Made by a program: the position numbers and the translations under genes
Shown here: one piece after another, positions 54,610-62,950 of the stretch
Layout: each line of letters starts with the position of its first letter
Numbering within the stretch: the stretch's first letter is position 1
Assembly (NCBI RefSeq): GCF_963675905.1
Contig: NZ_OY780936.1
Location: 3,729,946 to 3,793,945, forward strand
Reading direction: 5' to 3'
Source of the DNA: an uncultured Bacteroides sp.
GTDB lineage: Bacteria; Bacteroidota; Bacteroidia; Bacteroidales; Bacteroidaceae
DNA length: 64,000 nt
The notes under the pieces: generated by a model
Told to the model about the DNA's origin: nothing
What the model saw: the letters and a program-made list of their open reading frames with translations, nothing else
Databases searched by the model: none

Positions 54610-55818
54610 ATGAATGCAACTGTAAATGTAGTCTGTTACAAGTCAAAGGTACTCTCAAATGGCGAACATCCTTTAATGTTACGCATCTGTAAAGATGGGA
54701 AAAAGAAATACCAGAGTCTAAAGTTATCCATTAGTTCTAAATATTGGGACTTTGATAAGGAGAAGCCAAAACGGAATTGTCCTAATAGAGATTTCATAGA
54801 AGGAATTATTAGTGCCAGTCTTGATAAGTTTCGTAAGCAAATAATTGAACTTAAGGTTGAAGGAAAAGATTATTCTGCACAGTCCTTAGTAAATGGATAT
54901 AATGGAAACGTTATATCAAGGACTGTAGGTGATTTCTACAAAAAGCTGCTTGAAGATATGGAGCAGTCAGGTAAATGTGGTAATAGGCGGATATGCGAAA
55001 GTTCTTATAATTCATTAAAAGCATTTACTAGTAATAAGATGGATTTCTTATTCTCAGAGATAGATGTTTTATGGCTAAATAATTATGAGCAATGGCTAAT
55101 AAAGCGAGGGAACAAGGGAACTACTATAAGCATTCAATTTCGTACCTTACGTGCAGTCTACAACAAGGCTATAGTAGAGAAATGTGTAGCCAAAAGTTAT
55201 TATCCTTTTGACGAGTTCAAAATTAGCAAGTTTGATACTACTACCCAAAAACGTGCAATAAGTAAAGAAGATGTAGCCAAAATTATGTCTGTAAACTTGT
55301 CAGATTCCAGACAGAAATTTGCAAGAGATGTTTTTGTGTTTAGTTATTTGTGTGGGGGAATTAATTTTGTTGATATTGCTAATCTTAAAGCAAGCAATAT
55401 AATTGATGGCAGATGTTCATATATAAGGCATAAGACCAATAAACCGATGAGTGTAGACCTGTTGCCAGAAGCTCAAAAAATTATTGAACGTTATTCCCAG
55501 ATTCGCACAGATAATTATTTGTTCCCCATTCTAGAAATAAGCGTTCATAAGACAGAAAAGCAAAAGCAAGTAAGAATACACAATCTGCTTTATCAGGTAG
55601 ATAAGCAGCTTAAGAATGTTGCTAAACTTGCAAATGTTAATACTCATCTTACTACCTATGTTGCAAGACATTCATTTGCCACAGTACTTAAACGATCTGG
55701 AGTTTCAACATCAATTATTAGTGAATCATTGGGGCATAGTTCAGAGAAAATAACACAGATTTATTTGGATAGCTTTGACAACTCACAAATGAAAGATGCA
55801 ATGAAAAATTTGCTTTAA
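54610..55818 (+). CDS. Tyrosine recombinase (integrase) of the island
   Basis: 402 residues. The N-terminal arm-binding domain has LSSKYWDFDKEKPKRN-like spacing (seen as SSKYWDFDKEKPK), a SAM-like core-binding domain spans about 95-195, and the catalytic domain about 215-400. Catalytic positions: Lys in YIRHKTNKPM, the AR-H motif TTYVARHSFATVLKRSG near 347, His in LGHSSEKITQ and the nucleophile Tyr in QIYLDSF near 384. The first conserved Arg is missing: its region reads YLCGGINFVDIANLK, as known for IntDOT-type Bacteroides recombinases. It would integrate and excise the island at tRNA-Ser. Confidence 0.93.
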   Translation: MNATVNVVCYKSKVLSNGEHPLMLRICKDGKKKYQSLKLSISSKYWDFDKEKPKRNCPNRDFIEGIISASLDKFRKQIIELKVEGKDYSAQSLVNGYNGNVISRTVGDFYKKLLEDMEQSGKCGNRRICESSYNSLKAFTSNKMDFLFSEIDVLWLNNYEQWLIKRGNKGTTISIQFRTLRAVYNKAIVEKCVAKSYYPFDEFKISKFDTTTQKRAISKEDVAKIMSVNLSDSRQKFARDVFVFSYLCGGINFVDIANLKASNIIDGRCSYIRHKTNKPMSVDLLPEAQKIIERYSQIRTDNYLFPILEISVHKTEKQKQVRIHNLLYQVDKQLKNVAKLANVNTHLTTYVARHSFATVLKRSGVSTSIISESLGHSSEKITQIYLDSFDNSQMKDAMKNLL

Positions 55819-55824
55819 GCCCTG

Positions 55825-55859
55825 AATAATCCTTCTCCTAATAAAGGAGTGGGATTATT
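55825..55859 (+). terminator. Hairpin after the integrase gene
   Basis: AATAATCC and CTCC pair with GGAG and GGATTATT around a 7-base loop with two unpaired bases on each side. It lies 7 bases past the integrase stop and just before the -7 box of the next gene. No T-run follows beyond TTGTTGT. Confidence 0.55.
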
Positions 55860-55863
55860 GTTG

Positions 55864-55871
55864 TACTTTTG
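55864..55871 (+). promoter_or_regulatory. -7 promoter box for the 55896 gene
   Basis: TACTTTTG matches TAnnTTTG, 24 bases before the ATG at 55896. A TTG in the box (55869) opens the same reading frame but cannot be the start if this promoter is used. Confidence 0.6.
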
Positions 55872-55895
55872 CAAATAACCAATTTAATTTATAAT

Positions 55896-56759
55896 ATGCC
55901 AGTTGATAAGTTCACAGATTTAGAAACATATTATCCAGATGTTAGTGAAGAAGATGATATATTGGATTATATTTGGAGCCTAGCCTTATTATTATTACCA
56001 GTAGTAGAAGAATACTCAGAATATACCGTATGTGGAAGCTTAGCTATAAGTAAATTTAAAAGAAGATATAATGATGGGCTAATAGATATGCCTTTAACTT
56101 ATGATGCTTATAAAGCGAACAATGATATTCAAACAACTATCATAGGTTTAGGAATAGACCCCGATAAATTCTGGTACGCTTTACTATTCATTAAGGACTA
56201 CACAGATGGAGAATGTTTGCATGAATTTGGAAGAGGAGATGCTCCAATTACTGAATTAAACAAATTTAGCGAGACTATATCAAATTATGAAATAACAGAG
56301 TGCAACCCTTTAATTGAAAAGGTTCATTTTTCAAAAGAGATTAAGCTATCAATTATAGTTGATGGAAAAACTGAAATTACAATAGAGTCTCCTAACACTA
56401 TTAAACACATACAGTCATTATGTTGTAATAGCTTAGCACAATTGAATACAATGAAAGAAAAAGAAATTGATGCTATGACTATTATCCCCCGATATAGAAT
56501 AACAGCATCTCCTAAAAAAAGCATTCCCATTTTCACAAACACATTTAAGCTTCTATTTGATGAATTAAATCTAAATAAAGGAAAGAGAGGGAATTCTAAG
56601 GTTTCCTATAACAAATCATTTCTGATTTCACAACTTATATTCCTCACTGGAATATCCAAAGAAGAAAACTATTATGTCGACAAAGTTTATCTTAAAGATC
56701 GTTTAAGTAAAGTGAAAAAGGTAGTAGCGACAGGTGCAGTCAATAAGATATATGAATAA
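55896..56759 (+). CDS. Hypothetical island protein 1
   Basis: 287 residues from the ATG at 55896 (MPVDKFTDLETYYPDVSEED). No signal peptide. A hydrophobic helix, LDYIWSLALLLLPVVEEYSE, lies near residues 25-45, but acidic flanks make a soluble helix more likely than a membrane anchor. The C-terminal third (FLISQLIFLTGISKEENYYV, DKVYLKDRLSKVKKVVA) looks like a small helical domain. I recognise no family. It has its own promoter and hairpin boundary, so it is an independent unit next to the integrase. 56760-56979 downstream holds an inverted repeat and another promoter. Confidence 0.75.
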   Translation: MPVDKFTDLETYYPDVSEEDDILDYIWSLALLLLPVVEEYSEYTVCGSLAISKFKRRYNDGLIDMPLTYDAYKANNDIQTTIIGLGIDPDKFWYALLFIKDYTDGECLHEFGRGDAPITELNKFSETISNYEITECNPLIEKVHFSKEIKLSIIVDGKTEITIESPNTIKHIQSLCCNSLAQLNTMKEKEIDAMTIIPRYRITASPKKSIPIFTNTFKLLFDELNLNKGKRGNSKVSYNKSFLISQLIFLTGISKEENYYVDKVYLKDRLSKVKKVVATGAVNKIYE

Positions 56760-56869
56760 TCACAATTCAGGCCAAAATACCATCTCCAAAACTTGTCGCA
56801 TTCTTTTTTTTTCGTAATTTTTCTCCATCTTCCAACCTCAAGATACTGCAAATTAAGCAATTAAGTAAA

Positions 56870-56900
56870 GGGGGTAAATTCCCATAGCAATTTTACCCCC
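56870..56900. promoter_or_regulatory. Inverted repeat upstream of the 56980 gene
   Basis: GGGGGTAAATT (56870-56880) pairs with AATTTTACCCCC (56889-56900). It ends 22 bases before the -7 box at 56923, close to where a -33 box should be, so it may be an operator; it could also be a terminator for the gene before. Confidence 0.55.
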
Positions 56901-56922
56901 TATTAAGCTCATTCAAATCCTA

Positions 56923-56930
56923 TAGCTTTG
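56923..56930 (+). promoter_or_regulatory. -7 promoter box for the 56980-59758 gene run
   Basis: TAGCTTTG matches TAnnTTTG, 49 bases before the ATG at 56980. Confidence 0.55.
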
Positions 56931-56979
56931 CAACACAATCAGAAACGATAAGGCGCCAAGTTGATGATTGCATAATTCA

Positions 56980-57510
56980 ATGTTAAACATCAAAACAAAA
57001 AATCTTATGTTTCAAGAATCAGAGGGCACAAGCCCAGTCGTAAACAAAAACACTGTAGACAGAGTCTTTATTGAACGGTTTATTAAAGCCATGATAAGAC
57101 TTCCGAAAGAAGTCCGTCTTCGTTTTAAAAGCGTCAACAAACTACCATCCATCAAAGTAACGATAATTTATAATAATATAATTAGAGAGGAGTTGAGCAG
57201 TCTTGCAAACGAATCACTAATTAATGCAATTATCAAAGCAATGGGAAGCAGTCTAAAATCTATTCAGGAGTTAAAGAGTGAAGATGAATTAACTGTAGAA
57301 GAAATAAGCACAGATAATTTTGAACAGGAGATGTTTGAACGCTTCATTAAGTCAAATCATCGTTTGGCTATCGGAGAAGATTTTATTTCTCCTAAAGGAG
57401 ACAGATTTCTTCATGCAGTACTTTCAATTGGTTACAAACGTGACATCCATTTTTATCTCAAAAGAGATGAATCTATTGAAAAGTCACTCAATGAGTTAAT
57501 GACTGCATAA
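56980..57510 (+). CDS. Hypothetical island protein 2
   Basis: 176 residues from the ATG at 56980; a TTG at 56968 opens the frame earlier and an ATG at 57007 is also possible. No signal peptide or membrane segment. The middle (RVFIERFIKAMIRLPKEVRL, RFKSVNKLPSIKVTIIYNNI) is helical then beta. The C-terminal stretch RFLHAVLSIGYKRDIHFYLK is beta-rich. No family recognised. It is the first gene of a run that leads through protein 3 into the helicase-like gene. Confidence 0.7.
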   Translation: MLNIKTKNLMFQESEGTSPVVNKNTVDRVFIERFIKAMIRLPKEVRLRFKSVNKLPSIKVTIIYNNIIREELSSLANESLINAIIKAMGSSLKSIQELKSEDELTVEEISTDNFEQEMFERFIKSNHRLAIGEDFISPKGDRFLHAVLSIGYKRDIHFYLKRDESIEKSLNELMTA

Positions 57511-57527
57511 GTAGCCCAAATCTTATC

Positions 57528-57553
57528 AGGAGGGAGGATAAAACCTCTCTCCT
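57528..57553 (+). promoter_or_regulatory. Hairpin between island proteins 2 and 3
   Basis: AGGAGGGAGG (57528-57537) pairs with CCTCTCTCCT (57544-57553), one G-T or mismatch allowed, around a 6-base loop. It lies 17 bases after one stop and 19 before the next ATG. The following sequence is TCTAAAAG, so it is a weak terminator at best; it may modulate expression of the downstream pair. Confidence 0.5.
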
Positions 57554-57572
57554 TCTAAAAGAGCAAGACACA

Positions 57573-58013
57573 ATGAATATTATATTACCACCCGCATACA
57601 ATAATGAATCTGCCCATCAACTGGTAAAGCAATTAATGGAACAGAAAAGAAATATGTCAATCAGACTAGACAATGAACCTAATGCATGGATAAGTACTCC
57701 TAATATTACAGGACTAAGATACCAACTCAACGAAGAATCATGGAAATGGTTGATAAATTATCTAAGTACAGGAGAATCAGATGATTTCGGAGTTTTTCCA
57801 TCCCAATTGAAGCTACTACCCGATTTCCAATTAACAGTTCTAGAAGAGCTTATTGAAAAAAAATACAGAGTACAGAAAGTGCCATTCCTAAGAGAAGCAT
57901 CCCCTTATATAAATCTTATTGCCTCGTTTAAATATGGAAAGATTTACTTTCGAATAAATAGAAGTGATACATTCATGAATTACCTTAACTCGCATAGCAT
58001 ATGCCAATTATAA
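57573..58013 (+). CDS. Hypothetical island protein 3
   Basis: 146 residues. The start is NIILPPAYNNESAHQLVKQL. The middle segment, LNEESWKWLINYLSTGESDD, is rich in aromatics. No signal peptide, no membrane helix and no family I know. Its last 13 bases overlap the start of the helicase-like gene, which is in another frame, so the two are probably translationally coupled and may act together. Confidence 0.7.
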   Translation: MNIILPPAYNNESAHQLVKQLMEQKRNMSIRLDNEPNAWISTPNITGLRYQLNEESWKWLINYLSTGESDDFGVFPSQLKLLPDFQLTVLEELIEKKYRVQKVPFLREASPYINLIASFKYGKIYFRINRSDTFMNYLNSHSICQL

Positions 58014-59758
58014 GAGAGAACCAATATCTAGACAAAGTCATGCCTCAGATTGAGAGTAATACCAATCTAGCTAAAAAATTTCCTGGAATTGGAGCTACTT
58101 ATCTGGAGATCAAATCAAAAAGAAATTCCTTATTAATTGAGCCAAATGTTCCTGTTATTCAAGGGAAGTGTGAGAAACATAAAAAGGAGTTCAATCTATT
58201 TGGAGTGTACGAAGGAGTAAGCGTTAACAAAATCATTCAATACCTAAAAGAACCTCACGAATTTCATAAAGTAATGACCACTCCCGAAAGTTTTCATAAG
58301 GTAAAGTTAGCTGCTCAACAAATAGGCATGGATATATATTCCTATTTTTTTTGCCTAATAGACGAATCACATCTTCTAGTAAAGGATGTTGATTACAGGG
58401 AAGATATCATTTTACCTATAAATGACTTTTTTAGGTTTAAGCAAAAAGCTCTTATTTCTGCAACCCCGATTGAGTTTTCAGACCCTAGATTCATTGAACA
58501 AGGTTTTCAAACCGTTTGTGTAGATGCTGACTTTGATTACAGGAAAAAGATTACTACCGTACATACAAACAATACATTCCAGATAATTGATTCTTACTTA
58601 AAAGAGCACAATGCTCCCATTTGCTTTTTTGCGAATCTAGTAGATTATAACTATTCATTAATAAAGCAACTCAGAAAGGAAGATGAATCAGCAATATTCT
58701 GTGCCCCCAAGAGCAAAATGAAGTTAAGAAACGAATTAAAATTTGCAAACGCATATAGCGAATGGAAAGCTTCCCGAATGAAGAAGTACAATTTCTTTAC
58801 AGGTAGATTCTTTAATGCTTTTGATTTAGAGTTGGATTACAAACCACACGTAATTATGATTACGGATTTAAAGGTTTCGGCATATACTATGCTCGACATT
58901 AATACAGATTGCGTCCAGATTGCAGGTCGATTTAGAAACGGCTCTGACTCGTTAACCCATATTTATACAACAGATAAGAATTTACCAACACCGAGTAAAG
59001 ATGAAATCAAAACAAGTCTAGGAGCGCATGAACATGCCTACAAAACAATCCATACTTTATATGATAGTGCATCTTCCAAGATGGAGCAGAAAGCCTTTGG
59101 AGAAGCCATGCGTTCATTACCATATAATAAGTTGCTTAATCCAGATGGAAACAAAAACTATTTTGCAATAGATAACTATATCAATGACAAACTGGTCAGA
59201 GCAAGTTACAATGATAGTAATAGTATTGAAGAATTATATTACAGCAACAATATGTTCATACCTTCTTGCAGAGGACTTATTTATCCTTATGAGATTGAGC
59301 ATCTAAAATTGGTTTCTTCTAAGATAACGACAAAAGAAAAACGGATCAAAATAGTTAGCATCTTATCCGAAATAGTAGAACCATTAACTGAATACGATAT
59401 GGACTTCATCAATGAAATAAGGAAGATTGACCCTATACTGGTTGAAGCTTATGAGGAACTTGGAATAGAAGCTATTAAGGAGGCGAATTATTCAGAGAAG
59501 CAAATGAAGGAGGCTCTTATTATTAAACAAATGAAATGCAATTCTACTGTTCAATTAATCAAAAACAGTTTCAGAACAGGATATAAATACAAGTGTTCAG
59601 ACATTGTGTTTGAATTCAACAGAATCTTTGAAATACTGAAAATTCACCCTAATAAACCTATCCGTGGCGAAACTATAAAACGCTATTTTGATGCAGACCC
59701 TTGCCGAATCGGGAAAAAGAGAGAACGTGGTTATTTACTGAATGCTCCATTACTATAA
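58001..59758 (+). CDS. SF2 helicase-like protein with lysine-less Walker A
   Basis: 585 residues. The first ~320 carry the layout of a superfamily 2 helicase. Motif I region KKFPGIGATYLEIKSKRNSL at 24-43 has GIGAT where GxGKT is expected. Motif II is FCLIDESHLLVKD near 117-129. Motif III is KALISATPIEF near 149-159, and motif VI is DCVQIAGRFRNGSD near 303-316. The stretch SLLIEPNVPVIQGKCEKH after motif I is distinctive. The C-terminal 260 residues are helical with no known domain. It probably works in replication or DNA processing of the island; whether it hydrolyses ATP is open. Coupled to protein 3 and followed by a structured repeat. Confidence 0.7.
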   Translation: MPIIRENQYLDKVMPQIESNTNLAKKFPGIGATYLEIKSKRNSLLIEPNVPVIQGKCEKHKKEFNLFGVYEGVSVNKIIQYLKEPHEFHKVMTTPESFHKVKLAAQQIGMDIYSYFFCLIDESHLLVKDVDYREDIILPINDFFRFKQKALISATPIEFSDPRFIEQGFQTVCVDADFDYRKKITTVHTNNTFQIIDSYLKEHNAPICFFANLVDYNYSLIKQLRKEDESAIFCAPKSKMKLRNELKFANAYSEWKASRMKKYNFFTGRFFNAFDLELDYKPHVIMITDLKVSAYTMLDINTDCVQIAGRFRNGSDSLTHIYTTDKNLPTPSKDEIKTSLGAHEHAYKTIHTLYDSASSKMEQKAFGEAMRSLPYNKLLNPDGNKNYFAIDNYINDKLVRASYNDSNSIEELYYSNNMFIPSCRGLIYPYEIEHLKLVSSKITTKEKRIKIVSILSEIVEPLTEYDMDFINEIRKIDPILVEAYEELGIEAIKEANYSEKQMKEALIIKQMKCNSTVQLIKNSFRTGYKYKCSDIVFEFNRIFEILKIHPNKPIRGETIKRYFDADPCRIGKKRERGYLLNAPLL

Positions 59759-59763
59759 ATTAC

Positions 59764-59822
59764 GGTAGGACAAATCTATATAATGGTTAGCTGTTTTAAA
59801 CCCCAATTAGAGTTTGTCCTAC
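59764..59822 (+). repeat. Structured 3' repeat, copy 1
   Basis: Outer arms GTAGGACAAA (59765-59774) and TTTGTCCTAC (59813-59822) are exact complements. The inside has an inner stem TAATGGTT against AACC...ATTA. It starts 5 bases after the helicase stop. Copy 2 is at 63545-63604 with the same TGGTTAG...AAACCCCA core but different paired bases. Confidence 0.75.
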
Positions 59823-59882
59823 TATTGCAGAGAAAATGAACAGTAATAAAGCAACTAAAAACTGATTTCTAACCAACTACTA

Positions 59883-60551
59883 ATGAATGAAATGAAAATA
59901 GATCAAAAATATCTGCAAAACAGAGCAAGTAAAAGGAAAGATAATGCGACTATCAATAAGTCAATACTGGAAAAGAGAATTAATCCACCTAACTTATATC
60001 GGTTCTTTTGTTTATCCTTATACAGAAATGATTACTACAATGTTAGACTAAGAATTAAGGACATTGCTAAAGTTACAGGAGAAAAAGTCACCGCGCTTAA
60101 AAACTTCAATAGAGACATGGAGACTGTGTTAGAAAAAAAAAGATATTATGTCAAGTCTAATAAACCTTACGTTGAACTTTCACCGAGAACTATTTATAAA
60201 ATACCTGTCAAAGACTACAAAGGATATATAACACTTTCTAACCAATTTACCAAGGTAGACTTAAATGTGAAGACTAAAGGATATTACATAATGCTATTAT
60301 TAATTGCTGAGAACAACGTTATTTCTCTTAATAGTAAAGGAATAGCGGATAAGTTAGGAATGAATAAAAGTACTGTAGCAAAATATAATCTGGAATTATA
60401 TAATACGGGATTATTAAGAATATTTTCTAACAAATTAGAACTTACTCCTCATGGATTGCTATTAGACAATAGTGCCTCAAAACAAAGAATAGAATGGAAT
60501 AAAGCAACAGGAAATCCACTACCTAATATTATTCTCAAGTTCGAAAAATAA
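59883..60551 (+). CDS. Winged-helix Rep-like protein
   Basis: 222 residues, basic. Two helix-turn-helix-like regions are apparent: about 58-90 (RLRIKDIAKVTGEKVTALKN, FNRDMETV) and about 150-185 (NVISLNSKGIADKLGMNKST, VAKYNLELYNTGLLR). The tandem winged-helix layout resembles plasmid replication initiators, though no Rep_3 signature is obvious; a transcription regulator is the alternative. It lies 124 bases after the helicase-like gene. The strong inverted repeat at 60709-60753 downstream could be its binding site. Function is inferred. Confidence 0.55.
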   Translation: MNEMKIDQKYLQNRASKRKDNATINKSILEKRINPPNLYRFFCLSLYRNDYYNVRLRIKDIAKVTGEKVTALKNFNRDMETVLEKKRYYVKSNKPYVELSPRTIYKIPVKDYKGYITLSNQFTKVDLNVKTKGYYIMLLLIAENNVISLNSKGIADKLGMNKSTVAKYNLELYNTGLLRIFSNKLELTPHGLLLDNSASKQRIEWNKATGNPLPNIILKFEK

Positions 60552-60708
60552 GTGAGGAGGTTATTTCGTACCATTTAATAGTTAATTAATAAACAGTACA
60601 AATAATTCTCAATCAGACATAATCGGAGTTAAGAGTAGCTTAAAGTCTACTTTTTTACAAGAAAGAAAAATCGAGAACGTAAATAGGTACTTATACTACT
60701 AGCATATA

Positions 60709-60753
60709 AAGTAAGCGTAAGAATTGCAACAGATATCCGAATTTACGCTTTAC
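60709..60753. repeat. Inverted repeat after the Rep-like gene
   Basis: GTAAGCGTAA (60711-60720) with following AATT pairs with AATT and TTACGCTTTAC (60740-60753), with one bulge, around a 14-base loop. It could be an operator or origin element. 60552-60708 is AT-rich without a recognisable feature. Confidence 0.55.
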
Positions 60754-60763
60754 ATTAAGCATT

Positions 60764-60797
60764 AAGCTTCGTCCTTCTAAAAGGTCTGGAGCTTTTT
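60764..60797 (+). terminator. Terminator downstream of the Rep-like gene
   Basis: AAGCT and CCTT pair with AAGG and AGCTT around a short loop with internal mismatches, followed by TTTTT. It precedes the convergent gene at 60869-61426. Confidence 0.55.
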
Positions 60798-60868
60798 CTA
60801 TGCTCTTATAAGTTTACCACATTACAAGGACTAGGATTGTTTAGTAGTTCTACTAAATGACATTATCA

Positions 60869-61426
60869 TTAGTAGCCAGTCAGTTTTACATTGCGATTGA
60901 TATCTTTATCAGCATTGTAGAATACCCTATCAGCATTGATAAATTCAACATTCCTTTCAACACAAACCTTACGTAGTTCTTTTAAATAAGCTAGATACAA
61001 TTCCTTCTGTTCGTCTATCTTCTTTGAACTAGTAAGTTTAGTAAAGCTATCAATACCTAAGATTCTACACACCCTCTGGTCTATGATCTGATAAATATTA
61101 GGATTCTTGAAACGGAGAATTGTAGAAGCCATAGCTAACCGAATACCATCCGTTCTAAGTAACCCATCCAAAATCTCAGATGTCAAATCCTTATTCAGTT
61201 CTAAATCTGTAGGTTTGATCTGATTAATCTTATCCAGAGTTTCTTTGTCAATATGGAAATATCTGTTTAGTTTCCATAAAGCAATTCTGTTTATCTGAAA
61301 TTCATCAAAGTCCTCAGAATACTCATCTAGCTGCTTGGTTAAACTTACTTGATAATCATACTTATAATATTCCTCTTTTAGTTCAAAGCCTTCATCAGAC
61401 ACAGTCTTTATGTTCTCCATATTCAA
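60869..61426 (-). CDS. HhH-GPD glycosylase-like protein
   Basis: 185 residues, the only gene of the island on the minus strand. The stretch LLRTDGIRLAMASTILRFKN followed by PNIYQIIDQRVCRILGI matches the helix-hairpin-helix plus Asp pattern of HhH-GPD-like proteins, with the Asp of IIDQRV at the catalytic-Asp position (near residue 125). No iron-sulfur cysteine loop and no clear catalytic lysine are seen. It could be a DNA base-repair or DNA-modification-recognition protein, or a defence protein. It is a lone gene between two gaps of over 300 bases, and I see no clear promoter. Confidence 0.55.
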   Translation of the reverse strand: MNMENIKTVSDEGFELKEEYYKYDYQVSLTKQLDEYSEDFDEFQINRIALWKLNRYFHIDKETLDKINQIKPTDLELNKDLTSEILDGLLRTDGIRLAMASTILRFKNPNIYQIIDQRVCRILGIDSFTKLTSSKKIDEQKELYLAYLKELRKVCVERNVEFINADRVFYNADKDINRNVKLTGY

Positions 61427-61770
61427 TCAGTTTATATTACCTGCAAGTTAAGAAGAAAATTCTGATAATGAACTCTACAAATAAGATATCCTATTATTTG
61501 TTTACATTAGAATGCCTCAAACGCCACTATAGTACCTATAAATCCCCCTCCTCCTTTTAAAAGGAAAAATCAATTATATGAGTGAGGGAGTACCGCACCC
61601 CCAAGAAGAATATAATTTCCAGAACAAATAACTATTCTCCGTACTTCCTGAATGCTTTAGTAAGGCTAAATACTATTCGCAGTTTCCTTATAAATGCAGC
61701 AATTTATTCACTGCTAAAATGGTTTTAGCCAATCCAATTCAATCAATAAATCAATTCAAAATTATTCATT
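61427..61770. other. Gene-free gap of 344 bases
   Basis: AT-rich sequence between divergent genes. It holds a short palindrome CCTTTTAAAAGG near 61552 and a small hairpin GCTAAAA/TTTTAGC near 61711-61730, about 40 bases before the DUF3871 gene. No RNA gene or -7 box of good quality was recognised. Confidence 0.5.
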
Positions 61771-62793
61771 ATGGAAGCATTACAGATTATTGCCAACAAT
61801 GGTACAGCTAGAAGAATAGGTAACTTTTATGAGTACGCAGAAGATGCACAGATTATCACAGAGGAACCCATTATAAGGAAAGCGAATCATTTCATTGAAG
61901 CTAATACACAAGAGGTAACTTTGCAGCACCTCGTAAAGGATTGCATTACTCCTGTGTTTAGTAAGGACAACGAATTAACAATCTCTCATCCACAGTTTAT
62001 TGAAACAATCTATGATGCAGCACAGAGTTTCTTTAGCAGAGAGAGAATTGAGCAACCAGAGATCAGGACTTCACATGTTGTAAAAGGACGCATTCCACAA
62101 GCAATACATAAACCTGCTAATCAATTATTAGAATCAGACAAGACAATATACTATGAGCGCGCAGCATTCAGCTTTGATATTCCAACCGTTTATGAGACTA
62201 TTGAAGGAAATAAGCTAAACTTATCAGTTGTGGGAGTCAGAGCATATAACAGAGAGAACCTTTACAGTAAGAAGTCTGCCGAACGTTTCTCAGTTGCTAT
62301 TGGTTTCAAGAATCAGGTTTGTTGCAATATGTGTGTCAGTACGGACGGATTGAAGAACGACATAAGAGTTACAAGCAGCAGAGATTTATACCAAGCTGTC
62401 TTAGAGTTGTTCAATCAGTACAATCCTGCTAAACATATCCACTTAATGCAATCATTAGGAGATTCCCATTTATCAGAACATCAATTCTGCCAGATATTGG
62501 GTAAAATGAGATTATATCAGTGCTTGCCACAAGGTTACCAGAAACGATTACCTAGAATGTTACTTACTGATTCACAGATAAACAATGTAGCTAGGTCTTA
62601 TATCAGTGATGAGAACTTTGGTTCATTAGGCAATGACCTGAATATGTGGAAATTCTACAATCTCTTAACAGGAAGCAATAAGAGTTCATATATAGATTCA
62701 TTCTTAGACCGTTCTTTGAATGCTACAGAAATTGCACAAGGAATTAATAACGCGCTGCACGGAGATGAACAGTTTAAATGGTTCATTGATTGA
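61771..62793 (+). CDS. DUF3871 family protein
   Basis: 340 residues. The order of segments matches what I recall of DUF3871: an N-terminal helical part with ITEEPIIRKANHFIEANTQE, the basic block SHVVKGRIPQAIHKPANQLL, the core beta region FDIPTVYETIEGNKLNLSVV, GVRAYNRENLYSKKSAERFS, and AIGFKNQVCCNMCVSTDGLK. The function is unknown. The family is frequent on Bacteroides islands next to integrases and RadC proteins, as here. A terminator follows at 62801. Confidence 0.75.
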   Translation: MEALQIIANNGTARRIGNFYEYAEDAQIITEEPIIRKANHFIEANTQEVTLQHLVKDCITPVFSKDNELTISHPQFIETIYDAAQSFFSRERIEQPEIRTSHVVKGRIPQAIHKPANQLLESDKTIYYERAAFSFDIPTVYETIEGNKLNLSVVGVRAYNRENLYSKKSAERFSVAIGFKNQVCCNMCVSTDGLKNDIRVTSSRDLYQAVLELFNQYNPAKHIHLMQSLGDSHLSEHQFCQILGKMRLYQCLPQGYQKRLPRMLLTDSQINNVARSYISDENFGSLGNDLNMWKFYNLLTGSNKSSYIDSFLDRSLNATEIAQGINNALHGDEQFKWFID

Positions 62794-62800
62794 TTGGTTG

Positions 62801-62835
62801 GGAGAAGGGTGTCTGTTTAGGCATCCTTCTTCTTT
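62801..62835 (+). terminator. Terminator of the DUF3871 gene
   Basis: GAGAAGGGTGTCT pairs with AGGCATCCTTCTTC with two mismatches, followed by TTTT. It begins 8 bases after the stop codon. Confidence 0.65.
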
Positions 62836-62842
62836 TACAAGG

Positions 62843-62869
62843 ATATTCACTTCTACTACTAGTGAATAT
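62843..62869. promoter_or_regulatory. Perfect 9-base inverted repeat upstream of the second recombinase
   Basis: ATATTCACT (62843-62851) and AGTGAATAT (62861-62869) with a 9-base spacer, 82 bases before the recombinase ATG. It has the size of a dimer operator. Confidence 0.5.
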
Positions 62870-62950
62870 TGCACTGATTATTAGCAGATTATATTTCATC
62901 TCCTAATAAACACATTCACTTTCACTTATAAACTTATAATACAGAACATT

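Noticed and set aside
59764..59822. Integron attC site
   Set aside because: The hairpin size and position after a gene are suggestive, but the R/Y core boxes (GTTRRRY / RYYYAAC) are not clearly present and the genes are not a cassette array.
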